DNA of 64,000 bases from Carbonactinospora thermoautotrophica (GCF_001543895.1 NZ_JYIJ01000017.1:682001-746000), one strand, 5' to 3'. Counted from the stretch's first letter, positions 36,677-44,122 are shown. Made by a program: numbers and translations. The notes: generated from the letters alone by a model not told the origin.

Positions 36677-37680
36677 GGATCACCCCCACGTGCGCGGAGA
36701 AGACCTGGACCCCGGTTACCGGCCGCTCGCAAGTCGGGGATCACCCCCGCGTGCGTGGGGAAGACCGGACGTGGCCGTGGATCCAGGCGCCGGCGGCTGG
36801 ATCACCCCCACGTGCGTGGGGAAGACGGGGGCGACCGTGCGGGCCGCTTCATGGAACGCGGATCACCCCCACGTGCGTGGGGAAGACCGGGAGGTCGCGC
36901 AGACGGAGCAGGGCCTGGTGGGATCACCCCCACGTGCGTGGGGAAGACACCTCGATCCCAATCGAGGGAGTCCAGTACGGCGGATCACCCCCACGTGCGT
37001 GGGGAAGACTTCCATCCCAACTGTCGGCACAGCTTGAGCATCGGATCACCCCCACGTGCGTGGGGAAGACTGTCACGACTGGCCTCCGCTCGCCTGGCGC
37101 AGCGGATCACCCCCACGTGCGTGGGGAAGACATGGGCGTCACCGGCGCTGGCAAGAGCGAGTTCGGATCACCCCCACGTGCGTGGGGAAGACGACCGCGC
37201 CCACGGGCCGATCCACCTCGGTGAGGGATCACCCCCACGTGCGTGGGGAAGACACGGCCCGCCCGGCGCTCCAGGTTCTCCAGGTCGGATCACCCCCACG
37301 TGCGTGGGGAAGACCGCGCCGACTCCGGTGGCGGTGCCGGCGCTGGCGGATCACCCCCACGTGCGTGGGGAAGACGCGACGCGACGTGCCCACACCGAGC
37401 CCATCTGCGGATCACCCCCACGTGCGTGGGGAAGACGCCGACCGGTGGGACCTGTGGCAGCCGTTCCCCGGATCACCCCCACGTGCGTGGGGAAGACCTG
37501 GCAGCCGGGGGCGTGGTAGCCGCGCCGTCCGGATCACCCCCACGTGCGTGGGGAAGACTTGTCGACACCGAACAGCGCGGCGGCGTCCAGCGGATCACCC
37601 CCACGTGCGTGGGGAAGACGGCTAGTCTTCTGGGATCACTACACCTCATACCGGATCACCCCCACGTGCGTGGGGAAGAC
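36677..37680 (-). CRISPR. CRISPR array 1, I-E-like, 17 repeats / 16 spacers
   Basis: The 28-bp repeats start GGATCACCCC and end GGGGAAGAC on the plus strand, with 33-bp spacers and an exact 61-bp period. The reverse complement (GTCTTCCCCACGC..., ending GTGATCC) resembles type I-E repeats, so transcription is probably leftward with the leader at the right. The two leftmost repeats carry changes (two substitutions in the first, one in the second) and the other 15 are identical, as expected for the leader-distal end on the left. Every spacer is different. No cas gene is in the window. Confidence 0.97.
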
Positions 37681-37844
37681 ACTTCGTGACCAGCAGCTTT
37701 GCAGCGCCTCTCGCAGTTTCGCAACCCCTTGACCCCCAGGCACAGGCACGGGCCAGACAAGCGGCCTCGGCATGCGCTCGAACTGGCTGCGGGTGACTAC
37801 CTGTGATCGCCGTTGTTCGTCGCTGTTGCTGCACCTGTTGCTGT
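37681..37844 (-). promoter_or_regulatory. Probable leader of CRISPR array 1
   Basis: 164 bases separate the two arrays. By repeat orientation they should contain the leader and promoter of array 1. The stretch is less GC-rich than its surroundings near 37690-37725 and 37800-37845, but I cannot point to a clear promoter. Confidence 0.45.
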
Positions 37845-38598
37845 ACCTGGATGCCCTGTCGGGCGGTTGTGGACACGGCGAGGTCCGCGTCATGCCCAAA
37901 GCCGCCGCCCGGTTTCTATGCCCTGTCGGGCGGTTGTGGACAAGGCTTATCAGGCGTACGCGGGCCGGTTGCCGACGTTTCTATGCCCTGTCGGGCGGTT
38001 GTGGACCGGAAGTACTCGGGATGATCCCCGACAACCCCGAGCCGTTTCTATGCCCTGTCGGGCGGTTGTGGACGCGCTCGACCACGTGCCCGTGGACGGC
38101 GGTGACAGCGAGTTTCTATGCCCTGTCGGGCGGTTGTGGACCGCGCCGGCCGTCTGCCCCGAGTGCGAGGACCCCTAGTTTCTATGCCCTGTCGGGCGGT
38201 TGTGGACCTGGAGCTGTGTGACGAGTACGCGGCCTCACCCGGATGGGTTTCTATGCCCTGTCGGGCGGTTGTGGACCGGCCTGCTCACCGCCTGCCAGCA
38301 TGCCGAATAGTTTCTATGCCCTGTCGGGCGGTTGTGGACTCCGGGACGGGTTGTCGTCCCTCGCGTCGGCGAGTTTCTATGCCCTGTCGGGCGGTTGTGG
38401 ACCTCGTCCTGTTGTGCCGCGGCTGCCATGACTACGTGTTTCTATGCCCTGTCGGGCGGTTGTGGACACCGCATGACCGTCCGTGCCTGGCTCGGCAAGC
38501 GGTTTCTATGCCCTGTCGGGCGGTTGTGGACTCGTGCCGGAGGACCGCTCAGACAACGCAATCAGCGCGTTTCTATGCCCTGTCGGGCGGTTGTGGAC
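37845..38598 (-). CRISPR. CRISPR array 2, different repeat class, 12 repeats / 11 spacers
   Basis: The 30-bp repeats start GTTTCTATGCCC and end GGTTGTGGAC on the plus strand, with variable spacers of 33-39 bp. The reverse complement ends CATAGAAAC, like the 3' tags of type III and several type I repeats. Transcription is thus probably leftward. The leftmost repeat has lost the GTTTCT end, which fits a degenerate leader-distal repeat. Only a 4-bp internal palindrome (GCCC/GGGC) is present. The subtype cannot be set without cas genes. Confidence 0.95.
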
Positions 38599-38976
38599 CC
38601 GATGGTAAAGCCGCAGGTGGGGACGTGTCCACCGGGCTAGGTCGTGCTCGGATGTGCAGTGAACCTCCGGTCGTGCATCAGGGGTCGGCGTGTCGCTGCA
38701 CACGGGGCAGTCTGCTCGGTTGTGCTCGGCCTCGACAACAGGGCCGCCGTACCCGCACACCCGATAGAACAAGCTTCGCAAATCGGACGCGAGCCGCTGC
38801 CACTCTGAGCCGCCCACCCGACAGGTGCCGCATCGTAGGGCCAGAGCCGGAGCGTCAAGGCTCGGCCGTAAGGCCGACCGCGAAGCGGCTTGGCCTTGAC
38901 GCGGAGGCGGCGGCCCTGAAGATCGACTGTCGGGTGGGTGCAGTTTTTGCGGCGGGGTTCAGGGCACCGGCTCGTC
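38599..38976 (-). other. Probable leader of array 2 and possible small zinc-motif frame
   Basis: This gap should hold the leader of array 2. A minus-strand frame beginning GTG at 38817 reads MGGSEWQRLASDLRSLFYRV, then ADCPVCSDTPTPDA and VHCTSEH. It has plausible codon use but runs on into the CRISPR repeats without a stop. It may be a truncated zinc-finger gene or chance. The right part holds a three-way-junction fold. Confidence 0.35.
38852..38902. other. Perfect three-way-junction (cruciform) sequence
   Basis: The outer stem is 10 bp (38852-38861 with 38893-38902). Inside are two perfect hairpins: 6 bp with loop GTAA (38862-38877) and 4 bp with loop GAA (38878-38888). It lies 75 bases beyond the stop of the GNAT gene. 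It could be that gene's terminator, a small structured RNA, or a DNA site used in transfer or replication. Confidence 0.6.
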
Positions 38977-40014
38977 CTACGGGGTGGGGGCGGCGAGTTC
39001 GTAGACGACCATGCGGCACGCGCGGAGCGGGGCCTCGGCGTTGTTCTCGCCGGGTGCGTGCTTCAGGACGTATTCGTGGCCGCGCTTGAGTGTCCACCGG
39101 GTGGCGGTGCCGTTGTTGGTGAGCCAGGGGCCTTGCGCCGGGTGGCCGGTCCGGTGGTCTTGCAGGAGGTCCTCGTGCTCGCCTGGCTCGGTGAGGACAG
39201 GGCCCTCGCGGTGCCAGCGGCCGCCTTCGCGGACGTACAGCGCCCACTGGCCGGTGGCATCGGCGGCGATCCGGTAGCGGTAGTCGGGGAGCCAGCCGAC
39301 CTCGACGGGCCGCCCGAGCCAGCGGTGGACGACCCACGGGGCGCCGCCTTCGGTGATGTGCTGGTGGGAGGGACGCCAGTTGCCCGCGGTGTCGGCGTAG
39401 AGGGCGCTCCGGTCGCTGGCGGGCACGCTCGGTCGGGTCCGGAGGACTCCCAGCCGCCACGGCTTCGGGTGGTACTCGACGATGCCGTCGATCTCCGCTC
39501 GTTCGGCGGGGAGCTGGAACAGCGCGCCGCTGCGCCGATGCGGCAGGTCCACGGTCCGTACGTGCTGCCACCCACGATCCCGGTAGTACGCGTGCAGATC
39601 GGGGTTGGTCTTCCACGCGTCCAGGCGCACCCACTCAGCACCCTGGCGGGCTGCGTAGTCGCGTGCCCAGGCGAGCATGCGGGCGCCCAGCTCCTGGCCA
39701 GCGTGGGAGCGGGTGACCGCGAGCTTGGCCACGTACGCGGCGGGCTCGGCGAGTTCGTCGGGGGTCCAGAACTCCGGGTCGCCCTCGAACTCGACGGTGA
39801 TCGTGGCAACGGCCCGGTCGGCGTCCCACAGCAGCCACACCTCGCCCCGCTCGACGTAGGGCCGCAGCCGTTGAGCCGAGAAGCGTTGCGGCGCCTGGTC
39901 CCACTGGTCGTACCCACGCTGGTGCAGCCACCGGGCGGCCTCCCGGAGGAGATCCTGCACGACGCTGATCTCGTCGGCCTCGGCGCGCCGCAGGACGTAC
40001 GTTGACATGCTCAT
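38977..40014 (-). CDS. GNAT-family N-acetyltransferase with extra C-terminal domain
   Basis: The 345-residue protein has a GNAT fold in the first 165 residues. Visible parts are the substrate region, the beta4/acetyl-CoA loop region (VAKLAVTRSHAGQELGARML) and LDAWKTNPDLHAYYRDRGW. Residues about 190-345 form an unrecognised domain rich in Trp and charged residues (WRPSHQHITEGGAPWVVHRW). The ATG overlaps the GntR stop by four bases, so the two are co-expressed. Its target, whether a small molecule, antibiotic or protein, is unknown. Confidence 0.8.
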   Translation of the reverse strand: MSMSTYVLRRAEADEISVVQDLLREAARWLHQRGYDQWDQAPQRFSAQRLRPYVERGEVWLLWDADRAVATITVEFEGDPEFWTPDELAEPAAYVAKLAVTRSHAGQELGARMLAWARDYAARQGAEWVRLDAWKTNPDLHAYYRDRGWQHVRTVDLPHRRSGALFQLPAERAEIDGIVEYHPKPWRLGVLRTRPSVPASDRSALYADTAGNWRPSHQHITEGGAPWVVHRWLGRPVEVGWLPDYRYRIAADATGQWALYVREGGRWHREGPVLTEPGEHEDLLQDHRTGHPAQGPWLTNNGTATRWTLKRGHEYVLKHAPGENNAEAPLRACRMVVYELAAPTP

Positions 40015-40793
40015 TCGTGCTTGTTCCCCACGGTGTATCGGATCTCGTAGCGGTCCCCGGGAAGGATGTGGACGACCGCCCGCACCCGTCGCCCGCTCTG
40101 GTCTCGGCTGGATCGGATGTGCTCGAACACCGGCACGCCGGGGCCGATCCTCAGCTCTTCGATCTCCTGCGGCGTGGGCATGCGCGTGATGATCAGGTCC
40201 TCGTGATCCACCGGCCGGTGGCCCAGCTCGGCGAGGACCTTCGAGGCCCCGCGCTGGATGTCGGTCGGGATCAGGATCTCGCTGCCCTGGACGATCTCCA
40301 GCGGGTAGTAGCTGGTCTGGGTACTGTCGGGGTCGCCGTTGACGAACCGCAAGCGGCGCCGGACCGCGACGGGAGCGCCCTCGTCGATCTCCAGCTCCCG
40401 GGCGATCAACTCGGACGCGGTTTGCACCGCGACCTCGATGCGCTGACTGCCCTCCAGCCCCTGCTCACGCAGGTCGGTGATCCACGCGTCCCACTGCGAG
40501 CTGTCGCGGCGCTGGGGATCCTCGGACAGGGTCGCGTGGTAGGTGACCTTGTGCCGCTCCTTGACGTAGTGCCCGCTCAGGCCCCGGCCCCGGCGGCTGA
40601 CGATGAGGCCGCGGTTCCGTAGCACGTCCAAGGCCTGACGCACGGTGTGCCGGGACACCTGGTACCGCTCGGCGATCTCGCTCTCTGTCGGCAGTTGCTG
40701 GCGGGGGGCGAGCACGCCGCTGGAGATCTGCTGATGCAGGTCATCAGCGATCCGCAGGTACACCGGCCCCTGGCCCTCGTTCCGCTTCGGCAT
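40011..40793 (-). CDS. GntR-family (HutC/UTRA) transcriptional regulator, KorSA-like
   Basis: The 260-residue regulator has an N-terminal winged helix (YLRIADDLHQQISSGVLAPR...YQVSRHTVRQALDVLRNRGL) and a UTRA ligand domain (about 95-255). Such regulators (KorSA in pSAM2, Imp-type in SLP1) repress transfer or replication genes in AICEs. The start MPKRNEGQGPVYLRIADDL is preferred; an upstream ATG would add 12 residues and overlap a palindrome that could be an operator. It is divergent from the small-gene block. Confidence 0.88.
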   Translation of the reverse strand: MPKRNEGQGPVYLRIADDLHQQISSGVLAPRQQLPTESEIAERYQVSRHTVRQALDVLRNRGLIVSRRGRGLSGHYVKERHKVTYHATLSEDPQRRDSSQWDAWITDLREQGLEGSQRIEVAVQTASELIARELEIDEGAPVAVRRRLRFVNGDPDSTQTSYYPLEIVQGSEILIPTDIQRGASKVLAELGHRPVDHEDLIITRMPTPQEIEELRIGPGVPVFEHIRSSRDQSGRRVRAVVHILPGDRYEIRYTVGNKHE

Positions 40794-40819
40794 GGCTCCC
40801 TTGTATGCCTCTCCACGCT

Positions 40820-40921
40820 TGATGTCCATACATCATGCCCGAAAGGTCTTGACAGCACATCAGAGTCGGGTCAACATCATCAGCAGTTGTTGTACGGACT
40901 TCATATCCAGTCCGGACAACA
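40820..40921. promoter_or_regulatory. Divergent promoter/operator region of the GntR regulator
   Basis: The palindrome TGATGT-CCAT-ACATCA (40820-40835) and further ACATCA copies at 40857 and 40874 flank a plausible plus-strand promoter, TTGACA (40849-40854), 17 bases, CAACAT. A 13-bp inverted repeat with one mismatch and an 8-base spacer (40888-40900 with 40909-40921) lies downstream. GntR proteins usually bind such dyads. Binding is inferred. Confidence 0.55.
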
Positions 40922-41001
40922 TTTTGCCGCTTTGAGCTGTTGGCATGGCTGACGACCAGCCCGTTTGTCCTGCCAACGCCAGAACTTCTGGAGGTAGACG
41001 G

Positions 41002-41274
41002 ATGAACTCAGCCGTTCGGTCGAACCGTTCGCAGGCGTGGTTTCGCCCCGGCCGCTACGTGCCGGTCGTCTACATGCCGGTGTCGAACATCCGCGGGGTC
41101 GAGGTGCTGTCGCAGTCGCGCGGCGGTGTGCAGATCTCGAAGACCACGATCCACGGCACGGCCGCGGAACTGCGGGCGCTGGCGGTGCAGATCCTGCGCG
41201 CGGCCGAGGCGATCGAGCCCGCCCGCGCGCGTCGCCGCGCCGCGAACCCGGCGCGCCGGCTGCGCGCCGCCTGA
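41002..41274 (+). CDS. Hypothetical AICE protein
   Basis: The 90-residue basic protein has GGAGG upstream of its ATG. It opens MNSAVRSNRSQAWFRPGRYV, contains VYMPVSNIRGVEVLSQ, and ends in an Arg/Ala-rich tail. I do not recognise a domain. It is the first gene of the plus-strand accessory block, directly behind the GntR operator region, so it may be under that regulator's control. Confidence 0.7.
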   Translation: MNSAVRSNRSQAWFRPGRYVPVVYMPVSNIRGVEVLSQSRGGVQISKTTIHGTAAELRALAVQILRAAEAIEPARARRRAANPARRLRAA

Positions 41275-41509
41275 CCTGCCTCGAAGACGGCCCCCGGCGG
41301 TCTGACGCCGGTTCGGTTCCTTGACAACCGCATACAGGACCTGCGGCCCGTGGCCACCTTGCTTGTCCGGGTGACGAATCGAGGTCCCTCGACGCCGGCT
41401 CCGGTGCCGCGGTCACCTTCGCAGCGCGCTTGTGCTGCCCGGCCCCCGCGACCGCGTGTGCGGGGCGTGGGGGCCGGAGAACGCAAGCGCCTTGAGAGGA
41501 GCCAGCGAG

Positions 41510-41842
41510 ATGAGGCACAACGGACGGCCGGTGTTGCTGGCCAGCACGCTGCCCCCGAACCGGGTCAGCCTGTACCCGGGGGAGCGCCCGCAGGTGGCCT
41601 GCCCGGACTGTGGCCGGTGGCGGTTTTTGCGCCGGGGGATGCTCGTCCCGCACCGGGCAGACGACGGGGTGAGCCGCTGCCCGGGCAGCGCCCAGCGCGT
41701 CGTCATCGACTTGACACCCGCGGAGTGGCAGGCGCGGCTGCGGGAGGCCGCCCGCCACGCGGGGCAGCGGCGGAGTATGCGGGTGCAGCGCAAGCCGCAG
41801 CCGCCGGTGCCCCCGCCGGTGTTCCGCATGCGCGCCGCCTAA
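41510..41842 (+). CDS. Hypothetical zinc-ribbon-like protein
   Basis: The 110-residue protein has GAGAGGA upstream of its ATG. One CxxC pair (CPDCGRWRF) and a later Cys (SRCPGSAQR) with nearby His residues suggest a zinc site. The C-terminus is basic and Pro-rich. Function unknown; it ends just before a 20-bp hairpin. Confidence 0.7.
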   Translation: MRHNGRPVLLASTLPPNRVSLYPGERPQVACPDCGRWRFLRRGMLVPHRADDGVSRCPGSAQRVVIDLTPAEWQARLREAARHAGQRRSMRVQRKPQPPVPPPVFRMRAA

Positions 41843-41861
41843 ACCCCTCCCCGCACGAGCC

Positions 41862-41907
41862 CGCCGGCCCGGCGCGCCGAGCCCCTCCTCGGCGCGCCGG
41901 GCCGGCG
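41862..41907 (+). terminator. Strong hairpin terminator
   Basis: A perfect 20-bp GC-rich stem (41862-41881 with 41888-41907) with a 6-base loop is followed by CTTCTT. It ends the 41002-41842 block. Confidence 0.85.
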
Positions 41908-41956
41908 CTTCTTCACCTACCCGCAAGCACACAACGCAGAAGGGAGCACGAGTCCG

Positions 41957-42343
41957 GTGAACGTGACCACCAACCTGGGCCGGGCGCAGGTGCTGCGCGC
42001 CGTGGCCGCGTGGCTGGAGAAGAACCCCACCCTGCCGATCAAGTGGCTGACCGTCCTGGACACCGGCGAGGTCGAGGTGACCCCGGCCGAGGACGAGACG
42101 ACCGGGAACCTCCGCGAGCGGGAGGTGCAGGGCCTGTACGCCCTGGCCGAGGCGGTCGGCGCGGAGGTGGAACTCGCCCCAGAGCCCTACCGCGACGGCT
42201 GGCGGCTGGCGGCCCGCTGGCAGGTCGGCGTGGTGCCCATGGTGGCCCAGGTGCACCTGTACGAGGTCGCCACCGACGTCCGACCCCTCCCCGCCGGCAC
42301 CACCGAGGCCGACACCGAGGCGGACCTGGCGGTGGCGTCGTGA
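41957..42343 (+). CDS. Hypothetical AICE protein
   Basis: The 128-residue acidic protein has a GTG start behind AAGGGAGCACGAG. It opens MNVTTNLGRAQVLRAVAAWL, has an alternating alpha/beta pattern and ends in a Thr/Glu/Ala-rich tail. No domain recognised. The TGA overlaps the GTG of the next gene, so both are coupled. Confidence 0.7.
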   Translation: MNVTTNLGRAQVLRAVAAWLEKNPTLPIKWLTVLDTGEVEVTPAEDETTGNLREREVQGLYALAEAVGAEVELAPEPYRDGWRLAARWQVGVVPMVAQVHLYEVATDVRPLPAGTTEADTEADLAVAS

Positions 42344-42525
42344 GGATCCGCCTGCACGGCACCGAGGCCGAATGCCGTGCCGCCCTCGCGCTGCTCGCGG
42401 CGGTGCTCGAGGTGGTCGCGGTCTCCGACCCCTACCCCGACCGGCGCGGCACCAGCCGCCTGGTGCGCGTCTACCTCGACACCCGCCTCCCCGACACCAC
42501 CACCCACCCCGGGAAAGGAACCTGA
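42340..42525 (+). CDS. Small hypothetical protein
   Basis: The 61-residue protein starts MRIRLHGTEAECRAALALLA from a GTG overlapping the preceding stop (GTGA) and ends by sharing a base with the next ATG (TGATG). The beta-alpha pattern RIRLHG...AALALLAAVLEVVAVSDPY resembles small ferredoxin-like folds, but I do not recognise the family. Confidence 0.65.
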   Translation: MRIRLHGTEAECRAALALLAAVLEVVAVSDPYPDRRGTSRLVRVYLDTRLPDTTTHPGKGT

Positions 42526-43277
42526 TGACGAACACCGCCCAGGAGTCGACCACCCCGGCCCGGAGCGGGTCAGCCGACCACCCGACTACGCCGCGAGGCG
42601 AGGTGATCCTGACCCACCCAAACCGGGCCGGGGCGCTGGTCGACCTGTACGAGATCACCACCACCCGCACCTACGACAACAGCCGGTCCTCCACCCACAC
42701 CGCGTATCGCCTGGTGTGCCGGGGCTGCGGGCACGAGCAGACCAGGTACGACCGCGGCGGCTACGGCCACTGGAAGATCACCGACCTGTCCACCGCGAAG
42801 CGGGAGGTCGCCCGCCACGCCGAACAATGCGGCTTCCTCGACCCGCGCGAGCACGAGCAGGCCCGGCTCGCCGGCCGGTTGGCCGAGGCCATCCGCGAGG
42901 CGCGCGCCGACCACACCCACGCCAACACCACCGCCGGCCTGCTGCTCGCCCTCGCCGGCCTCGCGATCGCCAACCCCGACAAGCTGCCCGGCGGGCCGCT
43001 GGCGGCCGCCGGCTACGCCGCCGCGTACACGGCGATCGCCCTGCTGCTCGCCACGTTCGTCCCGCGCACCGCCGGCCATCCGGCTCTCCGGCGGCGCCGC
43101 CAGTACGCCGCGGAGATCCTCACCGAGCTGCGCGAGGGTCCCGACCCGATCGGCGAGGCGCGCCGGGTGCGGGAGACCGCGCGGATCACCGTGCGCAAGT
43201 ACACCACCATCCGGACCGCGGTCGCCCTGCTCGCTCTCGCCCTGGCCCTGTTCGGGCTCGCCGCGCTGACCGGCTGA
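42525..43277 (+). CDS. Zinc-finger plus two-helix membrane protein, PycTM-like
   Basis: The 250-residue protein has a cytoplasmic N-terminal half with CRGCGHEQ...HAEQC, a likely zinc site. Two hydrophobic regions follow (about 142-185 and 226-250), separated by a charged loop containing RVRETARITVRKYTTIR. The arrangement of a hydrophobic pair and a K-Y-x-x-(I/L)-R approach to the last helix resembles the membrane domain of Pycsar effectors and plasmid spread proteins. This is a weak, pattern-level match. No nucleotide cyclase is nearby. Confidence 0.65.
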   Translation: MTNTAQESTTPARSGSADHPTTPRGEVILTHPNRAGALVDLYEITTTRTYDNSRSSTHTAYRLVCRGCGHEQTRYDRGGYGHWKITDLSTAKREVARHAEQCGFLDPREHEQARLAGRLAEAIREARADHTHANTTAGLLLALAGLAIANPDKLPGGPLAAAGYAAAYTAIALLLATFVPRTAGHPALRRRRQYAAEILTELREGPDPIGEARRVRETARITVRKYTTIRTAVALLALALALFGLAALTG

Positions 43278-43317
43278 CCCGCTCCCCGTGCCGGCTGACT
43301 CTTGGCAAGGAGGCTCG

Positions 43318-43497
43318 ATGTACGACCCGACTGCGGGCTGCCCTCGCTGTGGTGCCTTCAGCGACCACACCCCGGACTGCACCTACCTCGCTGAGCAGCG
43401 CGTACGCGCTGCCCTCGACGCCCTCACGGAGGCGCCTAACAGCGAGACAGCCGAGCTGATCGACGCGGTGAACGATCTGCTCACTCTGCTCGGCTGA
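43318..43497 (+). CDS. Small zinc-motif protein
   Basis: The 59-residue protein has a strong AAGGAGG site. MYDPTAGCPRCGAFSDHTPD, a downstream Cys and a short C-terminal helix are visible. CPRC-H-C could bind zinc. Function unknown. It is followed by a 13-bp hairpin. Confidence 0.7.
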   Translation: MYDPTAGCPRCGAFSDHTPDCTYLAEQRVRAALDALTEAPNSETAELIDAVNDLLTLLG

Positions 43498-43507
43498 CCC
43501 CAAAGAC

Positions 43508-43540
43508 GTGGGGCCGGGCGCGGCGAACGCCCGGCCCCAC
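43508..43540 (+). terminator. Hairpin terminator
   Basis: A perfect 13-bp stem (43508-43520 with 43528-43540) with a 7-base loop begins ten bases after the preceding stop. Confidence 0.78.
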
Positions 43541-43627
43541 CCGGCGGCGCTCGGAGTCGCCATCTCCCGCACCGCCTACGAGATCCGACCCGTTCCAGTG
43601 CGTTTGTGCGAAAGGACGGAACCTCGC

Positions 43628-43816
43628 ATGTCCAGCGTACGCACGATCACCAGCACCGACACCACCCCAAACGGCAAGCAGCGGAAGACAACGGTCGCGC
43701 TGACATGCGCGGCGAACCGCACCGGCCGGTTCCTGGCCGGGCGGATCACCGGCACCCGCCGCGACGACCTGACCGCGGTGGCCGACGCGGCCGGCGTGCT
43801 GCGCCAGGGACGGTGA
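43628..43816 (+). CDS. Small hypothetical protein
   Basis: The 62-residue protein has GAAAGGA upstream. It opens MSSVRTITSTDTTPNGKQRK and contains VALTCAANRTGRFLAGR. No domain recognised. The stop overlaps the GTG of the next frame. Confidence 0.6.
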   Translation: MSSVRTITSTDTTPNGKQRKTTVALTCAANRTGRFLAGRITGTRRDDLTAVADAAGVLRQGR

Positions 43817-44001
43817 CCGCGATGGCCACCACGCTGCGCCTGCTGCGGCCCGGGGCCAGGGTCGAGACCCGCTGCCGCGGGGACCGGCTTCGCCGCACGG
43901 TCACGACCACCCCACACGGCATTCCGCAGATCACGCCGGTGACCTGCCCGGGCTGCCCCAACTGCCGGCGGCCGCGCCCCACGCCGGGGGGTGCCGCCTG
44001 A
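43813..44001 (+). CDS. Small Cys-rich protein
   Basis: The 62-residue basic protein starts at a GTG overlapping the previous stop; an ATG three codons later is an alternative. The C-terminal TCPGCPNCRRPRP contains a CxxCxxC motif that could hold metal. It ends by sharing a base with the next ATG. Confidence 0.6.
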   Translation: MTAMATTLRLLRPGARVETRCRGDRLRRTVTTTPHGIPQITPVTCPGCPNCRRPRPTPGGAA

Positions 44002-44117
44002 TGAAACTCCGCCTGACCCTGGCCCGCCACTGCTCCGACTGCGACGGCACCGGCAACGTCACCCAGGGCCTCACCCAGCGGCTGTGCCTGACCTGCGGCG
44101 GCACCGGCCGCCGATAA
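44001..44117 (+). CDS. DnaJ-type zinc-finger microprotein
   Basis: The 38-residue protein consists almost only of two CxxCxGxG units (CSDCDGTGN and CLTCGGTG), the zinc pattern of the DnaJ cysteine-rich domain. Short stand-alone versions are common on actinobacterial plasmids. The ATG is coupled to the previous stop (TGATG), and a hairpin follows. Confidence 0.7.
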   Translation: MKLRLTLARHCSDCDGTGNVTQGLTQRLCLTCGGTGRR

Positions 44118-44122
44118 CCCCT

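Noticed and set aside
36666-37732. Long open frames across array 1 (proteins rich in GSPPRAWGR and ITPTCVGK)
   Set aside because: They are translations of the CRISPR repeats; the 61-bp period makes frames shift and repeat. No gene is supported.
37912-38598. TGTGGAC in array 2 repeats as DnaA boxes
   Set aside because: The match is to the repeat itself; only one flanking spacer happens to complete TGTGGACAA. Chance is enough.
37772-39089. Open frames across array 2 (repeated SMPCRAVVD or YALSGGCG)
   Set aside because: Same artefact from the 30-bp repeats.
38599-40014. A third att copy that would split the region into two elements
   Set aside because: I looked for the tRNA-Tyr 3' sequence between array 2 and the GNAT gene and saw none, though a decayed copy cannot be excluded.
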